The notes under the pieces were generated by a model. The model searched no databases. It worked only from the letters and a program-made list of their open reading frames with translations, and had not been told where the DNA came from. Made by a program: the position numbers and the translations under genes. From CAVSUZ01 sp963791885 (GTDB taxonomy: Bacteria > Pseudomonadota > Alphaproteobacteria > Acetobacterales > Acetobacteraceae), in NCBI GenBank assembly GCA_963791885.1, contig CAWBUL010000005.1:1302001-1366000 (forward strand): a stretch of 64,000 nucleotides of DNA, in the 5' to 3' direction. Below are positions 43,845-52,220 of the stretch, one piece after another; position 1 is the first letter of the stretch, and every line of letters begins with the position of its first letter.

Positions 43845-45515
43845 AGCAGACCGTGTGAAAACCCCATGCTGATTCCGGCGCGACGCGCGCTACGCTAGAA
43901 TCCCGACATGCCGCACATCACCGGCCATGACCGATCCCAGCTTCTGCTGTTGCCCGAATCCCTGGACGACTATGTCGGCCCCGACAACCCGGTGCGCTTC
44001 ATCGAGGCTTTTGTGGACGGGCTCGATCTTGCGGGCGCGGGCTTCGCGCGCGTCGAACCGAAGGAGACTGGCCGTCCAAGCTATCTCCCCGGCGATCTGC
44101 TCAAGCTCTATATCTACGGTTATCTGAACCGCATCCGCTCAAGCCGTCGGCTGGAAGCCGAGACCCACCGCAATGTCGAGGTGATCTGGCTGCTGCGCCA
44201 TCTCAAGCCGGACTTTAAGACCGTCGCCGACTTCCGCCGCGACAACCGCACGGCGTTCCGCCCAGTGTTCCGCCAGTTCGTGTTGCTGTGCAAGCAACTG
44301 GACCTGTTCGGCCGCGAGCTGCTGGCGGTGGATGGCACACGGATCAAGGCAGTCAACAACAAGGACCGCAATTTCACCCGTGCCTCGCTGACCGAGTTCA
44401 TCAAGCTGGCGGATGAGAAGCTCGACGATTACCTTCAGCGCCTCGACCGGGGCGATGCTGCCGAGCGGGGGACAAGAGGCGCACGGGTCGAGAACCTGGC
44501 GGAGAAGATCGCTGCGGTTCGTCAGCGGCGCGAGCGCTGCAAGGCGATGCTGGCAGAGCTGGACCGGACTGGGGAGAACCAGATCTCGCTGACCGATCCC
44601 GACAGCCGTGCAATGGCAGCGCACACGCACGTTGCCGTTGGCTACAACGTGCAGATCGCGGTCGATATCAAGCATAAGCTGATCGTCGAGCAGCAGGTCA
44701 CCAACCAGGTGGTCGATATGGGCCTGCTGACGGGGACCGCCGAACCGGCGAAGGAGATCCTCGGCGTCGAGACGATCGACGTCGTCGCCGACAAAGGTTA
44801 TTTCAAGATCGAGGATATCGAGGCCTGCGAAAAGGCGGGCATGGTGCCCTATGTGCCGCGACCGCAGCGCGGTCCTTCGGTCAGGGAAGGTCTGTTCCGC
44901 AAGGACGAGTTCACGTATGAGGCGGAGACGGACAGCATGATCTGTCCCGCCGGGCAACGCCTTCACCCCTATTCATCATCGATGCTTCGCGGGCTGAAGA
45001 AGATCAATTATGCCAACCGTGCTGCCTGCCCCGATTGTGTCTTGCGGCCGCGATGCACGGGCAATCGGTTTCGCTCGGTATCACGACTGGAGAATGAGGC
45101 GGTGTTGGACCGAATGGCGGCTCGGCTGGCGCAACGCCCAGACGTTCTTGACCGGCGCCGCGAGTTGGTCGAGCACCCATTCGGCACGATCAAACAGTGG
45201 ATGCATCAGGGTGCATTTCTGATGCGACGTCTGGAGAAGGTTCGAGCTGAGTTCAGCTTGACCGCGCTTGCCTACAACATCAGGCGGGTGCTCAATCTTG
45301 TCCCGTTCGATGCGTTGATGTTGGTGGTGAAGGTCGTGCCGGATTGAGACGCTCGGGAGGTCCCTTGCGGGACAAAAGCAACGAACGGAGCCGCTCCCCG
45401 AGAGTCACAGCATGATTCCGGAGCAATCTGAAAGATCACACGATACCGCTCATCCATCTCGATCGGCCAAATCGGGATCGTCTTCGCCACGCAGCGCGTT
45501 TCCACACGGTCTGCA
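43845..45515 (+). mobile_element. IS1182-family insertion sequence
   Basis: The element of about 1.67 kb is bounded by inverted repeats: the left end starts AGCAGACCGTGTGAAAAC and the right end, on the complement, starts TGCAGACCGTGTGGAAAC. It carries one transposase gene (43908-45347). Deduced from gene continuity, the flanks are GTCG at the left and AGGTT at the right. I see no convincing target-site duplication. It lies in antisense to the glycosyltransferase it interrupts. Confidence 0.85.
43908..45347 (+). CDS. IS1182 family transposase
   Basis: A 479-residue DDE transposase. LLPESLDDYVGPDNPVRFIEAFVDGLDL is the family N-terminal domain (DUF772-like), the catalytic core includes FGRELLAVDGTRIKAVNN and VVADKGYFKIEDIEACEKAGM, and the C-terminal domain has CPDCVLRPRCTGNRFR and VEHPFGTIKQWM with the final glutamate. 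It appears intact and could be active. The orientation is opposite to the host gene. Confidence 0.94.
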   Translation: MPHITGHDRSQLLLLPESLDDYVGPDNPVRFIEAFVDGLDLAGAGFARVEPKETGRPSYLPGDLLKLYIYGYLNRIRSSRRLEAETHRNVEVIWLLRHLKPDFKTVADFRRDNRTAFRPVFRQFVLLCKQLDLFGRELLAVDGTRIKAVNNKDRNFTRASLTEFIKLADEKLDDYLQRLDRGDAAERGTRGARVENLAEKIAAVRQRRERCKAMLAELDRTGENQISLTDPDSRAMAAHTHVAVGYNVQIAVDIKHKLIVEQQVTNQVVDMGLLTGTAEPAKEILGVETIDVVADKGYFKIEDIEACEKAGMVPYVPRPQRGPSVREGLFRKDEFTYEAETDSMICPAGQRLHPYSSSMLRGLKKINYANRAACPDCVLRPRCTGNRFRSVSRLENEAVLDRMAARLAQRPDVLDRRRELVEHPFGTIKQWMHQGAFLMRRLEKVRAEFSLTALAYNIRRVLNLVPFDALMLVVKVVPD

Positions 45516-46087
45516 AGGTTTACGCCTTCCCGGAGCAGCGTGATGCGCGAACGCGCCCAATCCGGGTATGTGGAAAGCTGCCATTCGGTGGGCGTCTGGC
45601 CGTGTCCGGCCGTTTCAAGCGCAATCAGGTTGACGGCATTCTTGGCCCGGATGCGCGCATACTCCGAAGGCGGCGTAGGGAATTCAGGATCGAACCCCAC
45701 ATCGGCATCGTCGATCCGGTAGAAGAACTCGAAATAGCCAAGCATCGGGACACCCGGCCAGACCTCGGGCAAATTGAGCAGTTCGCCCCAGCCGTGATGA
45801 CCGATGATAATGTCTGGAACGAAACCGAGTGTCTTAAGGTTGCTGGCGACGCGGGCTACTGCCTCGGCACGTCGGGCCGCGGCGTCCAGATCCCGTGCCG
45901 ATGGGTGGGTGGCGGGATTGGCGGGCTCGGGGCGGGCGTATGGGACCTTGCGTACACCGCGGATGTGATTGCCGTTGGGTTCCGTCAGGAAGACGACGTC
46001 ATTTAATCCCTTCGCCGCGAGATCGCGGACGATGTGCAGATACTGGCCGGGGAAATTCTGATGGACGAAGAGATATCGCACTCAGTG

Positions 46088-46975
46088 TTAGCGCGTGCGG
46101 CGCCCTGTCTTTCGTGGTGCGACGGGGCGCGTGCCGGACGCGGCCGACGGCTTCGACTGGCGCGGACGGAGCGTGATCTGGAAGGCTTCCAGCGCGGCCA
46201 GGCTTTCCGATTCGCATGCCTCGCCGGCGCTAACGGGGCCGGCCTTGCTGCCGTCCACGAAGCTCGCTTCCACAGCGAGGTCATGCGTGGCGGCTGTGGG
46301 GTCCTTTAGGCGCACGCGCAACCCCAGAAGCGGCAGAGCCATGCCGCGGCTGCCGCAGAACTTGCCTCCCTCGATCCAGGGAGACAGCCATCCCCGGCCC
46401 AACACCGCTTGGTATTCGATCTGATCGGGTTCGATTTCGCCACGGGGATTGACCCCGAACCCCTCGATCCACAGGCGCGAGCCCCGCGTGCCGATCCAAT
46501 CGCCCAGCTTGCCGCCGACATCGCCGGTGCGCTGCACGTGGGCCACAATCTCTGCATCGGGCGATATTTGCGTCGGAACGGCCGTGGCTGCCGGAGCAGG
46601 ACTTGCCTCCGATCCCAGGCGAAGGACTTGCAACCGCGGTGCCATTTCGGCCGCTGAACCCGGAGCCTGATAAATGGTGACCAATACCTGCGCTGGTCCG
46701 TGATTGACCCGCACGAGCGCGGCGCCGTCGCCTCCGTTCAGCCATCCGTCCTGGCGGAATGTGCTGATCACCACGGCGTCGGGGCGCGCTTGTCCGGGCG
46801 GCAGGGAGACGCGGATGCCGGGAAGCCCGTCGGGTCCTGCCGTCGGCGATCCCGGTTGCTGGAAGATGCAGAAGATCCCCGGTTCCAGTGCCATGAGATG
46901 CGCCGACACTTTCAGCTCAATCATTCGGTTGGGGGCCGCTTGGGGGCGAGGCGCCGCATGGGCTGCTTCGGACAT
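46088..46975 (-). CDS. ChW-repeat (clostridial hydrophobic W-like) protein next to glycosyltransferases
   Basis: A 295-residue protein of unknown function. Residues 143-175 (WIGTRGSRLWIEGFGV end) and 186-223 (GRGWLSPWIEGGKFCGSRG then a hydrophobic LGLRVRL end) match the pattern of ChW repeats, known mainly from Gram-positive surface proteins. The N-terminal 125 residues have beta-rich sections (ISTFRQDGWLNGGDGAALVRV and QVLVTIYQAPG). I see no signal peptide. The C-terminus is basic and proline-rich. It is flanked by glycosyltransferase genes on the same strand (six bases before the interrupted one), so a role in polysaccharide or adhesin handling is a reasonable guess. Confidence 0.7.
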   Translation of the reverse strand: MSEAAHAAPRPQAAPNRMIELKVSAHLMALEPGIFCIFQQPGSPTAGPDGLPGIRVSLPPGQARPDAVVISTFRQDGWLNGGDGAALVRVNHGPAQVLVTIYQAPGSAAEMAPRLQVLRLGSEASPAPAATAVPTQISPDAEIVAHVQRTGDVGGKLGDWIGTRGSRLWIEGFGVNPRGEIEPDQIEYQAVLGRGWLSPWIEGGKFCGSRGMALPLLGLRVRLKDPTAATHDLAVEASFVDGSKAGPVSAGEACESESLAALEAFQITLRPRQSKPSAASGTRPVAPRKTGRRTR

Positions 46976-47035
46976 TGCTTCTCTATTGCGTCGTCGTTTT
47001 GAAGATCGCTGCCGTAATCAACAGGCTTCATGAAC

Positions 47036-47842
47036 TCACACAAAGGAGAGTGCAAGCAGTGCGTCGTTGATTTGCATGGGAGAGAGGCCCAACGGCAACA
47101 GCGTCCCCCGACCTGTCGCGCGTACCCGCTCGGCCTGAGCGCCGATGTCGAAGACCGCGACGTTCAGTCCGGCGCGCCAGGCATCGCTCAGCGCGAAGCA
47201 CCATGTCTCGGGCCAGATGGATGGTAGCCATCCTAACGCTGCGCGTTGGCCGCGAATCAACCGATCCGCTACTTCGGGCGCGAAGCCGCCGGTGACGAAG
47301 ACGCGGCCCGTACACATGAGTGCTGCGTCATCGATGGTCGTGCCGACAACGGTGAAGCGCAGGGGGAGTTTGCGGGCAGCGGCCTCTTCGGCGCAGTCCA
47401 GAAGCATGCGAAAGCCCTTGTGGATGCCGATCGCGCCAACGACACAGATATGGTGCGGGACGCGGGAGGGCGTTGCGGGCTGGGGTTCACAGCCCTCGTG
47501 TGGCGTCACAGTCACCGGCTGGGCTGGCATGTAGCGGCGTAGCCGCACGGCGGTATCGGTGCTCGGGGCGATCACCCTTTCAGCGGCCGCGAGGATCCGC
47601 CTGGAGCGATCGCGGTAGGCAGCAATGGACGTGACCCCATCGAAAGCCACGCCGCCTCGAGCTATGCAGACATCGCACGCACGCGCGTCCGGTTCTCCGC
47701 AGTATCGCCCGGCAGGATCGATCAGAACGACGCGGGGGGTGGGCAGTAAGAAGCTCCAGCGAGCCTCGCGATGCGGCTTGGTATCTGTCGGCGTCCGGGA
47801 ATGCGCAGGAGCCGCCCTCTCCCAAATTCTGGCTCCCTCCAT
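47036..47842 (-). pseudogene. Glycosyltransferase C-terminal fragment
   Basis: The 268-residue frame has the C-terminal part of a large family 4-type glycosyltransferase: RVVLIDPAGRYCGEPDARACDVCIARGG, AERVIAPSTDTAVRLRRYMP, then ICVVGAIGIHKGFRMLLDCAEEAAARK and a nucleotide-sugar segment SIWPETWCFALSDAWRAG. The first 40 residues (MEGARIWERAAPAHSRTPTD) do not look like the family, and the N-terminal lobe with the usual HDY-CPR block is missing. Either it is truncated or the start is scrambled. It precedes the ChW-repeat gene by 60 bases. I regard it as a remnant, though a short active protein is not excluded. Confidence 0.65.
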
Positions 47843-47868
47843 TCAGGTTCGCGCCTGTAGCTGCATGA

Positions 47869-48777
47869 TCAGAAGGTGAAGGTGGCCATGAGCATCGGGC
47901 CGCCGAGGCTCATTTTGGTGGCGACGTTGTCGCCGCTCTCCCGGAACGACAGGTACCGGTAGGTGGCGGTGATAGCGCCCCAATTAGCCTGATAACCGAG
48001 ACCGGTGGCGATCTGCCATGTCGGCTGCGATCCACCCCCGCCGATGTCGAAATAGTAGGGAATGAAGAACCGCGATCGGGGCAAACGGATTTTGCCTCTC
48101 AGGCCGACAATGCCGTTCCAGATGCTTGAACTGCCAGAAACGCCGCCGATACCGCCGAACGTTGCACCGTTTCCGCGTGGGCCGACGATGATGAGTGCCA
48201 AACTGTAGTTTGTAACAGCGCTGACCCAAAGCAGCCGGACACCCGTAAAGACGTCGATATTGCCCCAGTCCCCCTGCACCACCGTGTAGCCCGCGGCGAG
48301 TGTCCAAACCAAAATCTTTGGGGTTGTGCTGACGCTGGTCTGCAACGAACGCGATATGGGCCTCGATGGCAAACCGAAGAAGTCGAGCGATTTGATGTGG
48401 CCGTCGGTAACGCTAAGGCGGGTGTACATGAGATCGGTCAGGACCGAGAACGGTCCGTTCCGCACTTCGCCGGTCAGCATCGCAGCGATGTCGAGGTCCG
48501 AGAGCGTCTCGCCGGGCCCCATCGAGACTTCAGTCGGCAGCCGCCCGCCGAGAGCAGCCGGGAGATTGTAACTCAGGTCCAGCCGGGTCGTGGGAAACCA
48601 GATGTACGGCGCGACATTGACCTGCCACGTTCCCGGCGCAGGCGGCGGCGTCGCGGTCTCGGGCTGCTGCGCGCGAACCTGCGACACGCTGCCGACAAGC
48701 AGCATCAGGATAAGCACGCCGCCGACGACGATGCGCTTGTGCCATGCACCGGTTATTGAGACCGCTTTGTGCCGCAT
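47869..48777 (-). CDS. Outer-membrane beta-barrel protein of unknown function
   Basis: A 302-residue protein. MRHKAVSITGAWHKRIVVGGVLILMLLVGSVSQVRAQ is a signal peptide, and a linker (PETATPPPAPGTWQ) precedes alternating hydrophobic/polar strands such as VNVAPYIWFPTTRLDLSYNLP and GNIDVFTGVRLLWVSAVTNYS. The protein ends in phenylalanine (LMATFTF), the usual C-terminal signature for outer-membrane barrel insertion. No catalytic motif is seen. The gene starts 17 bases after the end of the DUF5666-like gene, so both may be one operon. Residual function is unknown. Confidence 0.75.
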   Translation of the reverse strand: MRHKAVSITGAWHKRIVVGGVLILMLLVGSVSQVRAQQPETATPPPAPGTWQVNVAPYIWFPTTRLDLSYNLPAALGGRLPTEVSMGPGETLSDLDIAAMLTGEVRNGPFSVLTDLMYTRLSVTDGHIKSLDFFGLPSRPISRSLQTSVSTTPKILVWTLAAGYTVVQGDWGNIDVFTGVRLLWVSAVTNYSLALIIVGPRGNGATFGGIGGVSGSSSIWNGIVGLRGKIRLPRSRFFIPYYFDIGGGGSQPTWQIATGLGYQANWGAITATYRYLSFRESGDNVATKMSLGGPMLMATFTF

Positions 48778-48794
48778 GGTGCTGTTCTTGCGAC

Positions 48795-49422
48795 TCAGCA
48801 CCAGCGCCGGGGTGCCGGCTCGACCGACCCGGCGACGGCCTGGCTGACGACCGCGGTGATCGTATCACCCACTTTGAGCGAGCCGAGCATGGCGATGCGC
48901 GACGGATCAGTGACGTCGATCGTGAAGACGCCACCGCCGGACGGGTTCACCAGGTCAAGCCGGTGCGCGGCCATATCGATCCCGACGACGGTACCGCTGA
49001 TTCTGATCAGGCGAACACCGATGCCTCCGGGCGCCTGCGCGGGCTGCGCGATAATTTGCGCAATCTGATCATTATTGACGGGCGTGCCGTTACCACCCGA
49101 CGGTGGACTGAGCAGAAACGCGACCGACCGGTCGTATTGCACATTGACCCGGTCACCGACCTTCAGTTTCTCAAGACGCATGGCGGGACCGGCGGTGACG
49201 GTCACTCTCTCCCCCGACGCGCCCGTGAGGGTGATGGCGCGTGTGTGGCGATTGATGGCGGTGATTCGCGCGTTGAGCGTGGCTGACTCGGAATCAGGGA
49301 CGACGTTGGTCAGTGTGGGATGGGCTTGCGCTGCGGCGGGGGCGCACGGGCGCGGTGAGCATGGGTATTGCTGTGCACGCGAAAAGGGCGGCGGTAGCCG
49401 AGAGGGTACGGTACAGGCTCAT
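48795..49422 (-). pseudogene. Exported DUF5666-like two-repeat protein, frameshifted
   Basis: From the ATG at 49422 the signal peptide reads MSLYRTLSATAALFACTAIPMLTAP. After a run of five C:G pairs (49338-49342) the frame is lost, and the continuation (AAAQAHPTLTNVVPDSESATLNARITAINRHTRAITLTG...) is in the next frame, ending at 48795. The span of 628 bases is one over a multiple of three, so one extra base in the homopolymer explains it. The mature part has two similar 60-residue beta modules, NARITAINRHTRAITLTGA...LEKLKVGDRVNVQY and GTVVGIDMAAHRLDLVNPS...LGSLKVGDTITAVV, resembling DUF5666-type OB-like repeats. Likely a periplasmic protein linked to the outer-membrane barrel gene downstream. 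Confidence 0.7.
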
Positions 49423-49707
49423 CGCGGTGTCGTTCCTGAAATCGTCGTGAATCGAGGCACATGGTACAACGTTTCGGGCAGGATTCACTATGCAGATCCG
49501 GCAATGGCCATTGGAGAGCACAAAGTCTCGAACGGCCGGGTCCCGGAGAAGAAAGCCACGCCGACCTGCCCACAGGTTACCGGAAAGAGCAGGCGAAAAG
49601 GATCGATCAGCCTCAGATCCCGCACCGGATCGGGCGCAGACTGGAACCTGTACAATGGGTGCCCGTTAAAGGCCGGCGCCCATTTGGCGCGTGAGATGGA
49701 GAAGACA

Positions 49708-49911
49708 ATGCCCAAGGACAGCCACAGCGAAGCTGCGGAACACCACGAACGCGCCGCGAAATCGCACCGGACAGCGGCCGAGCATCACGGCCGTGGCGAG
49801 CATGAAAAGGGCCACGCCGCATCATCCGAAGCGCATGGTCACTCAGGCCGCGCCCACGAGAGTTCGTCGCGTGCGCATGCCGAGAGCGGCGAGCACAACA
49901 AGAAGCGCTGA
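49708..49911 (+). CDS. Small His/Ala/Glu-rich hydrophilic protein
   Basis: A 67-residue protein of strongly biased composition: repeated AAEHHERAAKSHRTAAEHH and HGHSGRAHESSSRAHAESGEHNKKR motifs. It is predicted to be helical and disordered, with 14 histidines, so metal or anion binding is conceivable. Similar short proteins of unknown function are frequent in acetic acid bacteria and Rhizobiales. The ATG at 49708 has GGAGAAG five bases upstream. It stands alone beside the tRNA-Thr attachment site. Confidence 0.7.
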   Translation: MPKDSHSEAAEHHERAAKSHRTAAEHHGRGEHEKGHAASSEAHGHSGRAHESSSRAHAESGEHNKKR

Positions 49912-50064
49912 TACCGTCGGGAAGGCTCGGGCGTCGTCGAATGGGGCGCCCGGGCTGACCTGACGAGGGCAGAAGAAGAACGCTGGAGCGGTGGGAAAGC
50001 GCAGGTTTTATACACGCGCGTCGTCCACGGTGAGCGTCGTCTTCCGATCAGACAATATACGCGC

Positions 50065-50112
50065 TGGTGCCGGGCGAGGGATTTGAACCCCCGGCCTTCG
50101 GTTTACAAAACC
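50065..50112 (-). other. tRNA-Thr (TGT) 3'-end fragment: attachment site of the integrated element
   Basis: On the minus strand the 48 bases from 50112 to 50065 are the 3' half of a tRNA: anticodon loop TTTGTAA (anticodon TGT, threonine), T-arm GGGGGTTCAAATCCC, and acceptor end CCCGGCACCA with CCA. The D-arm and 5' acceptor are missing, because the DNA beyond the anticodon stem is unrelated. This is the layout left by an integrase that inserts into the 3' end of a tRNA gene: the left copy is a fragment, and the intact tRNA is expected at the far right end of the element, outside this window. Confidence 0.8.
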
Positions 50113-51027
50113 TCTGGTCTCCTCTTCCGCTAACTTCCGCAACAAGCCGCCACGCTCCGTGAGGAACGGCCAAGGAAGCCACCATCCGCGGTCTTAGCTC
50201 CCATTGTCCTCCGCTACTTCCCGCTTGACCCCGCGCTTGTTGTCCTGTCAATGTCCTGTCCATGCGGTGGGCTGAACAGGACGCGGACAGGACATCTTAA
50301 TGCAGCGCACGGAGAAGCAGCCGAGCCGGCTCACCGTCGCCAGCGAGGGGCCGATCAAGATCACGAAGGCCACGGTCGATGGAGCGTGGCGGCGCAGGAA
50401 GCCCGATAACCGGCTGATCATCCGAGACAAGGATTGCCGCGGGCTGGCGCTGATCGTGAATCCCACGACGATGACGTGGAGCTTTGCTTACCGGCCACGC
50501 GGGATCGATCCCCTGACAAAGCGGCGGTGGGCGAACAAGGCAATCACGCTGGGAAACCCTGCGTCGCTCTCCGTTGAGGACGCCCGGCGCACCGCAAACG
50601 GTCTTAAGGGGCAAGCGGCTGCGGGCGCCGATCCTGCCGAGGAGATGAGGGCCCAGAGGCTCGCGAAGCAGCGCGAACGCGCCTCCACGCTCGGACGCCT
50701 GCTCGACGATTACAAGAAGGCTCTGCCCAAGCGGCAGAAGATGCGTGGGCACGGCGCACCGTCCCCCCGCTATATCGCCGAGGAACTCGCGCAAACGCGG
50801 ATGGCGCTGGAAGAAATGGACGCCGCGGACAAGGCGGCGGCCGAGCTTACCGAGGCGAATATTCGCGGGCTGCTTGCCAGGGCTGAGGGCGTCACCACAG
50901 CGCGGCACCGGTTTGGCCCGCTGTCCCGCTTTCTCGATTGGTGCCAAGACGAAGGGCACATTAGGGCCAATCCGTGCGCCCTGCTCGCTCGTAGCCGACG
51001 CCCGAAGGCGCCACGCGCTCGATCTAA

Positions 51028-52220
51028 GGAGACTCTGAAGAATCCCATCTCGACACGGTCACGGAGCAGCCTGTAGTTGAGTGGCATTGATTACATTCGG
51101 ATCGACCGAACGAGATGCGTCAAGCGACCCTGGCGAGCGTAAGCTTCGAACGCTACGGCAAGACCACACGGCGGGGAGCCTTTCTTGCCGAGATGGAGCG
51201 GGTAGTGCCGTGGCAGCAACTCTGTGCGCTGATCGAGCCGGTCTATCCGAAGCCTGGCAGGGGCCGACCACCGGTGGGACTGGAACGCATGTTGCGCATC
51301 TACTTCCTGCAGCTGTGGTTCAATCTCTCGGATCCCGGAGTGGAGGAGGCGCTGTATGACTCGGCTGCGATGCGGCAGTTTGCCGGCATCGATCTCGGCC
51401 GTGAGCCGGTGCCGGACGAGACCACGGTTTGCAAGTTCCGCCACCTGTTGGAGCAGCACGAGCTTGGAACTGAGATATTTGCCACCGTCAACGAGCATCT
51501 TGAGAGTTTGGGTCTGAAGGTGGGCACCGGCACGATCGTGGACGCGACCATCATCAGCGCTCCGAGTTCGACCAAGAATGCCACAAAGCAGCGCGACCCC
51601 GAGATGCACCAGACCCGCAAGGGCCAGCAGTGGTATTTCGGGATGAAGGCGCATGTCGGGGTAGATAGCAGGACCAGGCTGATCCATTCCGCGGTGGCCA
51701 CTGCGGCGAATGTGCATGATGCCAGCGTGCTTGGTGACCTGCTACATGGCGAGGAACGGCGTGTCTGGGGCGACCAGGCCTATCGTGGCCAGCGTCATGT
51801 CATCCGCGAGCATGCTCCATCTGCACAGGACTTCACCAACCGGCGATATCGTCATCGCGGTGTTGTCGATGAGGCAGAGAAAGCTCGCAATCGGACCAAG
51901 TCGAAGGTACGGGCGAAGGTCGAGCATAGTATCGGGGTCATCAAGCGCGTGTTTGGATTTGTGAAGGTGCGCTATCGCGGGTTGGACAAGAATGCCCACC
52001 GGCTGTTCGTCACCTGCGGCCTCGCCAATCTTTACCTCGCTCGAAGGTCGCTACTGGCTGCGTGAGAGGAGAGCTGCGTCCGCAGCGCTGCGACGATCCG
52101 GCAGACCGGCCGAACCGGCCCGCGAACGCCGAATTCCGGCCTCAGGTCGCATCCAGATTTCTCCGTCTTCGCCACCACCACGACCGGGCGGCGCAGATGG
52201 CGGGGTTGATCAGAGTTTCC
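51028..52220 (+). mobile_element. IS5-family insertion sequence (1193 bp)
   Basis: The ends are inverted repeats: left GGAGACTCTGAAGAATCCC and, read on the complement, right GGAAACTCTGATCAACCCC. The 4-bp CTAA is duplicated at 51024-51027 and 52221-52224, so this is a clean, recent-looking insertion. It carries one transposase gene in the same orientation as the integrase it interrupts. Confidence 0.92.
51115..52065 (+). CDS. IS5 family transposase
   Basis: A 316-residue DDE transposase. MERVVPWQQLCALIEPVYP and LFYQLWFNLSDPGVEEALYDSAAMRQFAG-type sequence (YFLQLWFNLSDPGVEEALYD) form the N-terminal DUF772 domain. The catalytic residues are in GTIVDATIISAPSSTKN (first aspartate), VWGDQAYRGQRHV (second) and KVEHSIGVIKRVFGFVKVRYRG (glutamate). 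The reading frame is intact. Confidence 0.95.
   Translation: MRQATLASVSFERYGKTTRRGAFLAEMERVVPWQQLCALIEPVYPKPGRGRPPVGLERMLRIYFLQLWFNLSDPGVEEALYDSAAMRQFAGIDLGREPVPDETTVCKFRHLLEQHELGTEIFATVNEHLESLGLKVGTGTIVDATIISAPSSTKNATKQRDPEMHQTRKGQQWYFGMKAHVGVDSRTRLIHSAVATAANVHDASVLGDLLHGEERRVWGDQAYRGQRHVIREHAPSAQDFTNRRYRHRGVVDEAEKARNRTKSKVRAKVEHSIGVIKRVFGFVKVRYRGLDKNAHRLFVTCGLANLYLARRSLLAA

Larger units (their letters stand above)
43037..46081 (-). pseudogene. Family 4-like glycosyltransferase split by an IS1182-type insertion
   Basis: The 5' half (46081 to 45516, GTG start) encodes the N-terminal lobe, MRYLFVHQNFPGQYLHIVRDLAAKG to SRITLLREGVNL. The 3' half (43844 to 43037) encodes the C-terminal lobe, DVCKPDPAARR, ITYVARDLEPYRGFHIIMRALPRILRERPDV and the nucleotide-sugar site SWSLREALGTGCAVVGSDTPPVTEFV. 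The 566 and 808 base parts add up to 458 codons, so precise removal of the element restores one frame, NVNL-DVCKPD. The enzyme would transfer a sugar from an NDP-sugar, probably in surface polysaccharide or glycoprotein assembly. The C-terminal tail is repetitive and overlaps the msrA 3' end. The gene is six bases downstream of the ChW-repeat gene. Confidence 0.88.

Noticed and set aside
50065..50112. An intact tRNA-Thr gene
   Set aside because: The D-arm and the 5' acceptor are absent, so only the 3' half is present; it is an attachment-site remnant.
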